Below, one piece after another: positions 40,692 through 49,098 of a stretch of DNA of 64,000 nt. Source of the stretch: Bradyrhizobium sp. 132 (GTDB lineage: Bacteria > Pseudomonadota > Alphaproteobacteria > Rhizobiales > Xanthobacteraceae). The notes under the pieces were generated by a model. The model was not told where the DNA came from. It did not search any database and saw nothing but the letters and a program-made list of their open reading frames with translations. The stretch lies in assembly GCF_023074185.1 (NCBI RefSeq), contig NZ_JADPKY010000094.1, forward strand, positions 248,001 through 312,000. The letters run 5' to 3'. Both the position numbers and the translations under genes were made by a program. The first letter of the stretch is position 1, and each line of letters opens with the position of its first letter.

Positions 40692-41429
40692 ATGTTCGAT
40701 CTGACTGGCAAAAAGGCGCTCGTCACCGGCGCAACCGGCGGCATCGGCGGTGCGATCGCACAGGCGCTGCACGCGCAGGGCGCCACCGTCGCGATATCAG
40801 GGACGCGCAAGGAAGCGCTGGATGAGCTTGCCGGCAAGCTCGGCGAGCGCACCCATGTGCTGCCCTGCAATCTCTCCAAGGCCGACGAGGTCGAGGCGCT
40901 GGTGCCCGCGGCGGAAGCGGCAATGGGACAGGTCGACATCCTCGTCGCCAATGCCGGCATCACCCGCGACAATCTCTTCGTGCAGCTCCGTGACGAGGAC
41001 TGGGAGGAGGTCATCAACATCAATTTGACCTCGACCTTCCGGCTTGCCCGCGCCGCCACGAAATTGATGATGCGCAAGCGCTTCGGCCGCATCATCGCCA
41101 TCACCTCGGTGGTCGGCGTCACCGGCAATCCGGGGCAGGGCAATTATACCGCGTCGAAGGCGGGCCTGATCGGCATGATCAAGACGTTGGGTGCCGAATA
41201 CGCCAAACGCGGCGTCACTGCGAACTGCATTGCGCCCGGCTTCATCAAGACGCCGATGACCGATGCGCTCAACGACAAGCAGCGCGAAACGATTCTGACC
41301 AAGGTTCCGGCCAATCGCCTGGGGACGCCAGAGGACATCGCGGCGGCTGCCGTCTACCTGAGTTCGAACGAAGCGGCCTACGTGACCGGCCAAACCATCC
41401 ACGTCAACGGCGGCATGGCCATGATCTGA
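40692..41429 (+). CDS. fabG: 3-oxoacyl-ACP reductase
   Basis: A 245-residue SDR enzyme that reduces 3-oxoacyl-ACP with NADPH in the fatty acid elongation cycle. The cofactor motif TGATGGIGGA (about 12-21), NAGIT (about 86-90) and the catalytic Y151/K155 (NYTASK) are in place. The ATG at 40692 follows GGAGGAG, so the in-frame ATG-like start at 40677 is not used. It lies between fabD and acpP, as in most Alphaproteobacteria. Confidence 0.97.
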   Translation: MFDLTGKKALVTGATGGIGGAIAQALHAQGATVAISGTRKEALDELAGKLGERTHVLPCNLSKADEVEALVPAAEAAMGQVDILVANAGITRDNLFVQLRDEDWEEVININLTSTFRLARAATKLMMRKRFGRIIAITSVVGVTGNPGQGNYTASKAGLIGMIKTLGAEYAKRGVTANCIAPGFIKTPMTDALNDKQRETILTKVPANRLGTPEDIAAAAVYLSSNEAAYVTGQTIHVNGGMAMI

Positions 41430-41740
41430 CGCCTGATGCCGCTCCGCCCCCCTCAGGCGGCGCCGGATACGGCAAACGGCCGTTTCCGGAGCGAAATGAG
41501 GCTTGTAGTCAAGGCAATTGAAGTATGATAACCGGACCTTCAACGGATGGGCAAAGAACGCCATTGCAGGTTTTTGAAACCCTGTATATTGGCGATGCGG
41601 AGCCTTGGCCGTCATTCGCCGGGCCTGCATCGGTTAGGATGGGGCCAAATCAAAGTTTGTAAGCGAAGGCAGTCAACGACCACGACGGCTCGTATCGTCC
41701 CGGGGGGTCGGGTCTACAGGGAACAACACGAGGTTATGCA
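41430..41740. promoter_or_regulatory. fabG-acpP intergenic region with likely acpP promoter
   Basis: This 311-base gap holds no gene. A TTGCAG / TATATT pair (about 41563-41588, 15-base spacing) could be a housekeeping promoter giving acpP its own strong transcription, as usual for this very abundant protein. Expected leader length would be about 150 bases. The spacing is short, so confidence is modest. Confidence 0.4.
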
Positions 41741-41980
41741 ATGAGTGAGATTGGCGAGCGGGTTAAGAAGATCGTGGTCGAACACCTTGGTGTTGAACCC
41801 GAGAAGGTTGTCGACGCTGCGAGCTTCATCGACGACCTCGGCGCCGACAGTCTGGACACCGTCGAGCTGGTGATGGCATTCGAAGAAGAATTCGGCTGCG
41901 AGATTCCGGACGACGCCGCGGAGACGATTCTCACCGTCGGCGACGCCACGAAGTTTCTCGAGAAGAACGCGAAGAGCTAA
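41741..41980 (+). CDS. acpP: Acyl carrier protein
   Basis: A 79-residue acidic helical carrier protein. The phosphopantetheine-bearing serine lies in DDLGADSLDTVELVMAFEEEF (Ser at about residue 37, in the DSL motif). It shuttles acyl chains between FabD, FabG, FabF and other enzymes. Length and charge are typical of AcpP. A hairpin terminator-like structure follows at 42009. Confidence 0.98.
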   Translation: MSEIGERVKKIVVEHLGVEPEKVVDAASFIDDLGADSLDTVELVMAFEEEFGCEIPDDAAETILTVGDATKFLEKNAKS

Positions 41981-42008
41981 GGCTCTTCATTTTCGCGGGG
42001 AAAACATT

Positions 42009-42047
42009 GAAACCGGACGGGCCGCCCAACAGCGGTCAGCCGGTTTC
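42009..42047 (+). terminator. Terminator-like hairpin after acpP
   Basis: The arms GAAACCGG (42009-42016) and CCGGTTTC (42040-42047) enclose a 23-base loop and are followed by TTGTTATT. It could reduce transcription into fabF, giving acpP a higher level than its neighbours. The large loop makes it a weak terminator. Confidence 0.45.
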
Positions 42048-42088
42048 TTGTTATTGGCCGTGAATGTTTCGATGCGGAGTTTTCGGAT

Positions 42089-43354
42089 ATGAGGCGGGTT
42101 GTCGTCACGGGTCTTGGCATGGTTTCGCCACTCGGCTGCGGTGTCGAGCCGACCTGGAAGCGCATCCTCAACGGCGAAAGCGGCGCACGCAGGATCGAGA
42201 GCTTCGATGTCTCCGATCTTCAGACCAAATACGCCTGCACCGTCGTGCGCGGCGACGGGACGAACGACACTTTCGATCCCGATATCTGGATGGAGCCGAA
42301 GGACCAGCGCAAGGTCGACGACTTCATCATCTTCGGCATGGCCGCGGCCGGCCAGGCGCTCGACGATGCCAATTGGCATCCCGCGACCGAAGAGGACAAA
42401 TGCGCGACCGGCACAATGATCGGTTCCGGCATCGGCGGCCTCAACGGCATCGCGGACACCGCGATCCTCCTGAATGAGCGCGGGCCGCGCCGGGTGTCGC
42501 CATTCTTCATTCCGGGCCGCCTGATCAATCTCGCCTCCGGCTATGTCTCGATCAAGCACGGGCTGAAGGGGCCGAACCACTCGGTGGTCACGGCCTGCTC
42601 GACCGGTGCACATGCGGTCGGCGATGCCGCCCGCCTGATTGCGCTCGGCGATGCCGACGTCATGGTCGCCGGCGGTGCCGAATCGCCGATCGGCCGCATC
42701 GGCATTGCCGGCTTCAACGCCGCGCGCGCGCTCTCCACCGGCTTCAACGAGACACCCGAGAAGGCCTCGCGTCCCTATGACAAGGACCGCGACGGCTTTG
42801 TGATGGGCGAGGGCGCCGGCGTCCTGGTCCTGGAAGAGCTCGAGCACGCCCGGCGCCGCGGCGCGAAGATCTATGCCGAGGTGGTCGGCTACGGTCTCTC
42901 CGGCGACGCCTATCATATCACCTCGCCGTCGCCCGATGGCGATGGCGCCTTTCGCAGCATGGCGGCAGCGCTCAAGCGCGCCGGCCTCACGGCGTCCGAT
43001 CTCGATTACATCAACGCGCACGGCACCTCGACACCGCTCGGCGACGAGATCGAGCTCGGTGCGGTGGAGCGCCTGCTCGGCAACGCCGCCTCCAAGGTCG
43101 CGATGTCCTCGACCAAATCGTCGACCGGCCATCTCCTCGGTGCAGCCGGCGCGATCGAGGCGATCTTCGCCATTCTCGCGATTCGCGATAATGTCGTGCC
43201 GCCGACCATCAATCTGGACAATCCGTCGGTCGAGACTGCGATCGATCTCGTGCCGCATAAGTCGAAGAAGCGCGAGGTCAACGTCGCGTTGTCGAATTCT
43301 TTCGGTTTTGGCGGTACCAACGCGTCGGTAATCTTCCGGCGTCCGGTCCAATAG
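42089..43354 (+). CDS. fabF: 3-oxoacyl-ACP synthase II
   Basis: A 421-residue condensing enzyme that elongates acyl-ACP with malonyl-ACP. Its catalytic triad is visible: cysteine in VVTACSTGAHA (about residue 170), histidine in INAHGTSTPLGD (about 311) and histidine in KSSTGHLLGAAGA (about 347). Length and order are typical for FabF. It is followed by mltG 125 bases later. Confidence 0.97.
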   Translation: MRRVVVTGLGMVSPLGCGVEPTWKRILNGESGARRIESFDVSDLQTKYACTVVRGDGTNDTFDPDIWMEPKDQRKVDDFIIFGMAAAGQALDDANWHPATEEDKCATGTMIGSGIGGLNGIADTAILLNERGPRRVSPFFIPGRLINLASGYVSIKHGLKGPNHSVVTACSTGAHAVGDAARLIALGDADVMVAGGAESPIGRIGIAGFNAARALSTGFNETPEKASRPYDKDRDGFVMGEGAGVLVLEELEHARRRGAKIYAEVVGYGLSGDAYHITSPSPDGDGAFRSMAAALKRAGLTASDLDYINAHGTSTPLGDEIELGAVERLLGNAASKVAMSSTKSSTGHLLGAAGAIEAIFAILAIRDNVVPPTINLDNPSVETAIDLVPHKSKKREVNVALSNSFGFGGTNASVIFRRPVQ

Positions 43355-43479
43355 TTTGTGTTTTCGACGAATCCACCGATTTGCCGTATTCGGCGATAGT
43401 CATACAAGTGGGCGCGTGTACTTGGCCGGACAAGCGTTTGTCAGGCTGCAATTGAACCGGCAGGATTCAGGTTGCTTCG

Positions 43480-44754
43480 ATGAGTGAAAGGCCGCCCATT
43501 TCGCCCCGGAGTCCGCGGGCAGCGCTCGAGCCCGAGCAGGTCCCGCCGCCGCCGAAGCGATCGGACCGCGCGCGCAATCCCTTCGTGATCGTCGGCAACG
43601 CCATCATCACCCTGCTGCTGATCGCGATGATCGGTGCGGGCGGCGTGTACTATTACGGCCGGCAAGTGCTCGAGGCGCCGGGACCGCTGAAGGACGACAA
43701 GATCGTCAACATCCCGCAGCGCGCCGGCAAGCGCGACATCGCCGAGACGTTGAACCGGGAAGGCGTGACCGACGTCAATCCGTGGGTATTCATCGCCAGT
43801 GTCGCTGCGCTGAAGGCGAGTTCGGATCTCAAGCCCGGTGAGTATTCGTTCCAGAAAAACGCATCCTTGCGCGACGTCGTCGCCACCATCGTCGAAGGCA
43901 AGGTGGTGCAGCATGCCGTGACGGTACCGGAGGGCCTGACCTCCGAGCAGATCGTGGCGCGGCTGTCCGACAACGACATCTTCACCGGCAGCGTGCGTGA
44001 GCTGCCGCGCGAAGGCACGCTGTTGCCCGAGACCTACAAATTCCCGCGCGGGACGCCACGTGATCAGGTGGTCCAGCGTATGCAGCAGGCGCACAAGCGC
44101 GTGCTGACCGAGATCTGGGAGCGCCGCAATCAGGACATTCCGGTCAAGAGTCCGGAGCAACTGGTGACGCTGGCCTCGATCGTCGAAAAGGAAACCGGCA
44201 AGCCCGACGAGCGCAGCCGCGTCGCCGCGGTGTTCGTCAACCGCCTGAAGCAGCGGATCAAGCTGCAGTCCGATCCCACGATCATCTATGGCCTCGTCGG
44301 CGGCAAGGGCACGCTCGGCCGTCCGATCAAGCGCAGCGAGATCACGCAGCCCTCGCCCTACAACACCTATGTGATCGAGGGCCTGCCGCCGGGGCCGATC
44401 TCCAATCCCGGCCGGGCCTCGCTCGAGGCCGCCGCCAACCCGGCCCGCACCCGCGACCTCTATTTCGTCGCCGACGGGACCGGCGGCCATGCGTTCACCG
44501 AGACTTACGACGCGCATCAGAAGAACGTCGCCAAGCTGCGTGCGATGGAAAAGCAAATCCAGAACGACACGGTCGAGCCGGCCGAGGACGCGCAGCCGCC
44601 GGCCGCCGCCGCGCCCGGCGCCGCCGATACGCCGACGGCGACCACGCCGGCGCGCCCCAACCAGCAGAAAAAGCCGCCGGCGGTTCGTCCCGCCAGTCCA
44701 GCGCCGGCCCGGCAAGGCGCGGTGCAGCCCTCGCCCCCGGTGGTCCAGCGCTAG
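43480..44754 (+). CDS. mltG: Endolytic murein transglycosylase
   Basis: A 424-residue inner-membrane protein of the MltG/YceG family that cuts nascent glycan strands and so sets their length. It has a cytoplasmic proline-rich N-terminus, one membrane helix (about residues 33-54), a LysM-like part and the catalytic domain with the glutamate in LASIVEKETG and the KLQSDPTIIYG motif. The last 60 residues are a Pro/Ala-rich extension not present in E. coli MltG. It follows fabF as in other Alphaproteobacteria. Confidence 0.95.
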   Translation: MSERPPISPRSPRAALEPEQVPPPPKRSDRARNPFVIVGNAIITLLLIAMIGAGGVYYYGRQVLEAPGPLKDDKIVNIPQRAGKRDIAETLNREGVTDVNPWVFIASVAALKASSDLKPGEYSFQKNASLRDVVATIVEGKVVQHAVTVPEGLTSEQIVARLSDNDIFTGSVRELPREGTLLPETYKFPRGTPRDQVVQRMQQAHKRVLTEIWERRNQDIPVKSPEQLVTLASIVEKETGKPDERSRVAAVFVNRLKQRIKLQSDPTIIYGLVGGKGTLGRPIKRSEITQPSPYNTYVIEGLPPGPISNPGRASLEAAANPARTRDLYFVADGTGGHAFTETYDAHQKNVAKLRAMEKQIQNDTVEPAEDAQPPAAAAPGAADTPTATTPARPNQQKKPPAVRPASPAPARQGAVQPSPPVVQR

Positions 44755-44871
44755 GCCTGCGCGCAGACCTGCCCACGGGACTTTGCGCATTCCACTTTCC
44801 TGCAAAATAGTCTTAAGATTCGCGTGGCTTGATGGCCCCGCGAATCCCGTGCTTCTGGAGAAATTGACCTG

Positions 44872-45759
44872 ATGGCGTTGTCGTCCATGACCGGCTTTGC
44901 CCGAAGCCACGGCGCGAGCGGGCCGTATACGTTCGAATGGGAATTGAAGTCGGTCAACGCCAAGGGCTTTGACCTGCGCGTGCGGCTGCCGCAGGGGTTT
45001 GACGAGCTGGAGGCCCACGCCAAGAAACGCGCCGCCGAGCTGCTCTCGCGCGGCACCGTCTACGCCAATCTGACCGTCAAGCGCGCCAATGCCGCCACCA
45101 CGGTCCGCGTCAACGACGACGTGCTGAACGCCGTCCTGAAGGCCGCCGCCGTGATCGCCGGCAAGGTCGATGCAGTCGCACCAAGCGTCGACGGGCTTTT
45201 GTCCATCAAGGGTGTCATTGAGGTCGCCGAGCCCGAGGGCGACGAGGAGGAGGACAAGGCCGCGCGCGCCGCGGCCGCCGACGCCTTCGACAAGGCGCTC
45301 GCCGAACTTGTCGGGATGCGCAAGCGCGAAGGGACTTCGCTGGGGCAGATCCTGATCCAGCGGGTGGACGAGGTCGAGCAGCTTGCGAAAAAAGCCGAGG
45401 CCGCGCCCGGCCGCAAGCCCGAGGCGATCAAGGCCAGGCTCGCCGAGCAGATCGCGACGCTGCTCGACACTTCAGACCGTTTCGATTCCGACCGCCTGAT
45501 GCAGGAGGCGATCCTGATCGCGACCAGGGCCGACATCCGCGAGGAGCTCGACCGCATCGCCTCGCACATCGCGCAGGCGCGCGAGCTGATCGGCAAGGGC
45601 GGCCCGGTGGGGCGCAAGCTCGACTTCCTGGCGCAGGAGTTTCACCGCGAGGTCAACACCTGCTGCTCGAAGTCGAACGACATCGAACTGACCAATACGG
45701 GGCTCGCCATGAAGAACGTGGTCGAGCAGTTCCGCGAGCAGGTCCAGAATCTGGAGTGA
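44872..45759 (+). CDS. YicC/YloC family endoribonuclease
   Basis: A 295-residue protein of the YicC family, some members of which are endoribonucleases that take part in small-RNA decay. The conserved start SSMTGFARSHG and the C-terminal KLDFLAQEFHREVNTCCSKSN followed by E-L-T-N are present. It lies between mltG and gmk, 3 bases before gmk, a widely conserved pairing. Confidence 0.93.
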   Translation: MALSSMTGFARSHGASGPYTFEWELKSVNAKGFDLRVRLPQGFDELEAHAKKRAAELLSRGTVYANLTVKRANAATTVRVNDDVLNAVLKAAAVIAGKVDAVAPSVDGLLSIKGVIEVAEPEGDEEEDKAARAAAADAFDKALAELVGMRKREGTSLGQILIQRVDEVEQLAKKAEAAPGRKPEAIKARLAEQIATLLDTSDRFDSDRLMQEAILIATRADIREELDRIASHIAQARELIGKGGPVGRKLDFLAQEFHREVNTCCSKSNDIELTNTGLAMKNVVEQFREQVQNLE

Positions 45760-45762
45760 TCG

Positions 45763-46422
45763 ATGACGATTGGCGGTCACGGAACTGACGGTGTCGAGCG
45801 GCGTGGATTGATGTTCGTGCTGTCCTCGCCGTCGGGCGCGGGCAAGACGACGCTGTCGCGCATGCTGATTGCGGAGACTCCAGGTCTCCAGATGTCGGTG
45901 TCCGCAACAACACGGCCGATGCGGCCGGGCGAGGTCGATGGGAAGGACTATTTCTTCGTCGATCAAAAACGCTTCGAAACGATGGTGCAGGCTGGTGAGC
46001 TACTGGAATCGGCTCACGTCTTCGGGAATCGTTATGGCACCCCGCGAGGTCCGGTCGATGCTGCGCTAGCGTCTGGGAACGATGTGTTGTTTGACATCGA
46101 TTGGCAAGGGACCCAGCAACTCCGCGATCGTTCAGGAAAGGATGTCGTTAGCGTTTTTATCCTTCCGCCGTCGGTTGCTGCACTTGAGCAGCGCCTGCAT
46201 ACGCGTGCGCAGGATTCAGATGAGGTCATTCGCGGCCGCATGAAAAAAGCGGGCGACGAAATGAGCCACTTCGACGCTTACGACTATATCGTTGTCAACG
46301 ACAACATTGGCCTCGCATTCGAGGCTGTGCGTTCGATCCTTCGCGCCGAGCAGCTTAAGCGCGAACGCCAGGTCGGACTTGAAGGCTTCGTGCGGGGTCT
46401 ACGTAATCAGCTCGAGAAATAG
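45763..46422 (+). CDS. gmk: Guanylate kinase
   Basis: A 219-residue enzyme that phosphorylates GMP to GDP. The P-loop is SSPSGAGKTT (about 23-32), followed by the GMP-binding segment SVSATTRPMRPGEVDGKDYFF (given in parts; about residues 45-66) and the lid. From about base 45955 onward the codon choice shifts to more A/T-ending codons (for example GCT, GTT, CTT, TCT), unlike the first third and unlike yicC. The 3' end overlaps the convergent gene at 46355 by 68 bases. The protein itself looks intact. Confidence 0.96.
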   Translation: MTIGGHGTDGVERRGLMFVLSSPSGAGKTTLSRMLIAETPGLQMSVSATTRPMRPGEVDGKDYFFVDQKRFETMVQAGELLESAHVFGNRYGTPRGPVDAALASGNDVLFDIDWQGTQQLRDRSGKDVVSVFILPPSVAALEQRLHTRAQDSDEVIRGRMKKAGDEMSHFDAYDYIVVNDNIGLAFEAVRSILRAEQLKRERQVGLEGFVRGLRNQLEK

Positions 46423-47548
46423 CTGGCTGCCTCAGCCGCGGCCCTTCCTGCGCCAGCCGTTCCAGCATCGCCGTGATCACGTCGACGTCGACAGCGTCCT
46501 CGATTTGCACACCATCATCGCGAACGGCCGGCTCTTCGTCAGTGACGTCGTTGGCCGCGAGCCGCGGCGTTGCGGCCTCGATCTCGAATTCTCCGTTGAA
46601 CATGTCGGCGTCGTCGAACGCTGCGGCCTCGTCGCGGGCCTGCGGTGCTCGTGCGTGGATCACATCGATCTCGCGATCGATCGCGGCGAGCTGTACCGTC
46701 TTGAGCGGCGCGGCCTGCGGACGCACGGCATCGAAATCGACCGGGCGCGGCTGCTGCGCGCGCGGCGCGCCGGCCGGCGCTGCGTTGAGCCAGGGCGCGC
46801 GGCCGTCGTCGTGATCGTGCGGCTCAAAATTGTCCCAGTTGACGCGGCGATGGTCGGCGGCCTGGACGCGTCCGCGTCCGCCGGCGAACCGATAGATGAT
46901 GCTGGCGAGGATGCCGGCAAGTGCCAGCGCGCCGCCGATCGCGAGCAGAAGCATCTGAAGTGAGCCGGTCGGCTTGTCGGCGGAGCTGTCGGCCGCAGCC
47001 AGAGCCATCGGAGCAGGGGATTTCGCCGGCTTCGCGCTCGGCTGCGCGGCAGCCGCGACAGGGGCGGGCGATGGCTGCACTGCGGGCGTGACGGACGCCG
47101 CGGAGGCATCGGGCCAGCGCGCGTCGACGGCGGGCTGCTGCGCGTTGGTGTCAGCGGAGGGGCTCGCAGCTTGTTGCATCGGCGCCGCCGGCGTCTTCGG
47201 CGCGGCAATGCTCTGCGGCGTCAGATATTCGGCGCGCGCATCCTGCACCGGGTGTTGCTGCGGCGCGGCTGAATCTGCTGTCGGCGTATCGGCCGCAACC
47301 CGTGCGGTTTGTGTGGCCTTGCCGCCTTCGGCGCGCAGATACCAGCACTGCCGCTTGGTCCCGCGCTCGCGGCGATAATGCCAATGCTGGCCCTGCGGCG
47401 CGGCGCCCTTTGGCGAGGCAAGGCAGTCGCTCGCGGCATTTGCCGTGCTCGGTGCCGTCGGTGCATTCTGCGATACGGCGGCCAGAGGCGCGCCGGCAAT
47501 GATGCTGCCCGCGAGGGCGGATATGAACTTTGCGGTGCGGTTGCCCAT
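46355..47548 (-). CDS. Hypothetical exported/membrane protein with low-complexity middle
   Basis: About 397 residues. A signal sequence (ISALAGSIIAGAPLAAVSQ) leads to a short domain with cysteines around a conserved QHWHYRRERGTKRQCWYLR segment (about residues 52-68). A Pro/Ala/Gln-rich disordered region follows (about 75-195), then a membrane helix (LQMLLLAIGGALALAGILASII, 22 residues; about 197-218) and an acidic C-terminal part. The QHWHYR..RQCWYL motif occurs in other rhizobial hypothetical proteins. The start ATG 47548 gives the signal peptide; the longer frame to 48121 runs into repeat DNA. The last 22 codons are antisense to gmk, so the true end may have been altered. Confidence 0.75.
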   Translation of the reverse strand: MGNRTAKFISALAGSIIAGAPLAAVSQNAPTAPSTANAASDCLASPKGAAPQGQHWHYRRERGTKRQCWYLRAEGGKATQTARVAADTPTADSAAPQQHPVQDARAEYLTPQSIAAPKTPAAPMQQAASPSADTNAQQPAVDARWPDASAASVTPAVQPSPAPVAAAAQPSAKPAKSPAPMALAAADSSADKPTGSLQMLLLAIGGALALAGILASIIYRFAGGRGRVQAADHRRVNWDNFEPHDHDDGRAPWLNAAPAGAPRAQQPRPVDFDAVRPQAAPLKTVQLAAIDREIDVIHARAPQARDEAAAFDDADMFNGEFEIEAATPRLAANDVTDEEPAVRDDGVQIEDAVDVDVITAMLERLAQEGPRLRQPAISRADYVDPARSLQVRPGVRA

Positions 47549-47871
47549 CCTGGTCTCCCGATTACGCCTGACGCAACTCGTTACCTTCCCTTTGTCGTCA
47601 AAGACTTGGGTGGCAATGAGCCGCGAATCCGGAGAGGATGTGGCTTGAATCGGGCCTGCGCGGCATTCGTTCCGCCGCGGAATCACACTTTTTCGCTGCG
47701 ACTGCTTGCTCAAGGTCTCGGTTCCGCCGCAGCCGTCCGAGCGGCGGACGGTTCCAGAGCCGCTGCAGGCACCGAGGGGGCGGGAGCCCGGGAAGGGAGC
47801 ATGGTTGCACGTTCCCGCGGCAGGTTTTGCCCGAGTCTTGCTTTTGTTCATCGCCCAATGGAGGCCAAAGG

Positions 47872-47974
47872 GCGCAGGGAAGGCCGGGCGCCGGCGGCAC
47901 CCGTTGGTCCGTGCGCGACAAGAGTGCACACGGGGTGGACCGATGGGTGGCCGATCGCCCGGCCTTCCCTGCGC
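47872..47974. repeat. 103-bp palindrome with perfect 19-bp arms
   Basis: The arms GCGCAGGGAAGGCCGGGCG (47872-47890) and CGCCCGGCCTTCCCTGCGC (47956-47974) are exact reverse complements. Inside, CACCCGTTGGTCC faces GGACCGATGGGTG, and CCGTG faces CACGG, so nearly the whole 103 bases can fold into one long hairpin on either strand. This could be a structured RNA, a cruciform or the tip of a MITE-like element. Confidence 0.75.
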
Positions 47975-48407
47975 GGATGGTTTTAACGGTGTCCTTCGTG
48001 CTCTCCCCGGGGAGCGATGCACTATTGCCCCCGTCGCCCTGCGGATGACTGATGCGCACGCCCGGTCGGGCCGCGACATCACCGCTGGACTTGACGCACA
48101 GACCCCGGGCGTCAGGACCACACGACTTCTCCGTCCGCGGACGGTCCCGCCTGATCGTCAAGGGCTTGCGTGTGCTCACCCCTGACAATCGACCAGCCCG
48201 CTCTCCAGCGCCGTGTCGTACCGCGTCGCGTGAGGACTCACGGTTGCCCGCCCTGTCATCACGCCGCCCGCGCCGACGCTGCCGCGTCCACCGCCATCCG
48301 GCCCGCATGTCGTGACGATCGCGAACGCCCCTTTGGCAGGGCCAGGATCAGTGCTGTATGCCACAAATCCGAAATTCGGAAAAGTGAAATCTTTTTACGC
48401 GGAGGGC

Positions 48408-48435
48408 TTGACCGGGTGTTTTGCCCGACGCGTCA
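48408..48435. repeat. Small inverted element TTGAC...GTCA
   Basis: An imperfect inverted repeat running TTGACCGGGTG-TTTT-GCCCGACGCGTCA (28 bases in two parts), with GGG/CCC and TTGAC/GTCA arms. I recall similar TTGAC-GGG-N-CCCGACGGGTCA elements in Bradyrhizobium intergenic DNA. Role unknown. Confidence 0.45.
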
Positions 48436-48486
48436 GCCCGGTCGCGAATGACCCAAATCGGGCTTGGAGCCACCTGAAACCGCTTG

Positions 48487-49098
48487 TCATCCGCTGGCAA
48501 GAACAATGTCAAAATGCGCGACCAACGCATGCCTCTCAAGGCGTGATGGCGAATCTTGCAGAGTAACGATCAACCTTTCCGGATGCGGAGCCGCATTGAG
48601 CCAGCGGTCGGTCACGTTTTCTCCTTCGCCAGCGAAATACAGCTGGGTTACCAGGCAATCGAACCGCCCCTCGACGGCGAGGTGAATGTGCGGTGGCCTG
48701 ACGTCGCCTTCTGCCGTCGGATAGCGACCCGGTTTGACCGTACGAAAGCTGTAGTGCCCGGCCGCATCCGTTGTGAGACGCGCGAAGCCTTTGAAATTGG
48801 GATCGAGCGGCGCCGGGTTGATGTCACTCGGATGACGATATTTCCCCGCTGCGTTGGCTTGCCAGATGTCGATGCGTACATGCGGCACCGGCGCCCCCCA
48901 ACGCGTGAGCACACGTCCGCTGACATGGATGAGCTGGCCCAGTGCCTCAGCGGTGCTGCCGCTTGGACGCGCCAGATCGGTTGCCAGATCGGGGCACTGC
49001 GAGACCGGATAGAACGGGCCGACAATCTGCGGCGGCGTGATCGCCAATGCTGCTGCATCGCGGCCACTCGTTTGGGTTTTGGATGTGGTCTGGCTCAT
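48487..49098 (-). CDS. Intradiol ring-cleavage dioxygenase family protein
   Basis: A 203-residue protein of the protocatechuate 3,4-/catechol 1,2-dioxygenase fold. Family landmarks are GPFYPVSQCPDLATDLA near the start, LIHVSGRVLTRWGAPVPHVRIDIWQANAAGKY (in parts, about residues 56-88; the usual V.D..G.P...A.V.IWQA.A.G.Y strand), a tyrosine pair (YSFRTVKPGRYP) and the histidine in RPPHIHLAV. The two Tyr and two His of the Fe(III) site therefore seem present. The substrate is unknown; catechol, protocatechuate and hydroxyquinol are candidates. It starts inside the stop codon of the upstream gene (TGATG), so translation is coupled. Confidence 0.85.
   Translation of the reverse strand: MSQTTSKTQTSGRDAAALAITPPQIVGPFYPVSQCPDLATDLARPSGSTAEALGQLIHVSGRVLTRWGAPVPHVRIDIWQANAAGKYRHPSDINPAPLDPNFKGFARLTTDAAGHYSFRTVKPGRYPTAEGDVRPPHIHLAVEGRFDCLVTQLYFAGEGENVTDRWLNAAPHPERLIVTLQDSPSRLERHALVAHFDIVLASG

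Larger units (their letters stand above)
47549..48486. repeat. Non-coding region made of dispersed repeat sequence
   Basis: No supportable gene is present in these 940 bases. The middle (about 47850-48345) gives conceptual peptides such as RRHPLVRARQECTRGGPMGG in one frame and GVDRWVADRPAFPARM in another. I recall these from many spurious short gene calls in Bradyrhizobium genomes, so it is probably a high-copy repeat. It contains the large palindrome at 47872 and a smaller inverted element at 48408. Copy number cannot be confirmed here. Confidence 0.55.

Noticed and set aside
41987..43351. 454-codon open frame antisense to fabF
   Set aside because: Lies almost exactly over fabF, with shadow-type composition and no ribosome site.
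47598..48308. Several overlapping open frames in the repeat region taken as genes
   Set aside because: They overlap in many frames and both strands, lack ribosome sites, and fall inside the palindromic repeat.
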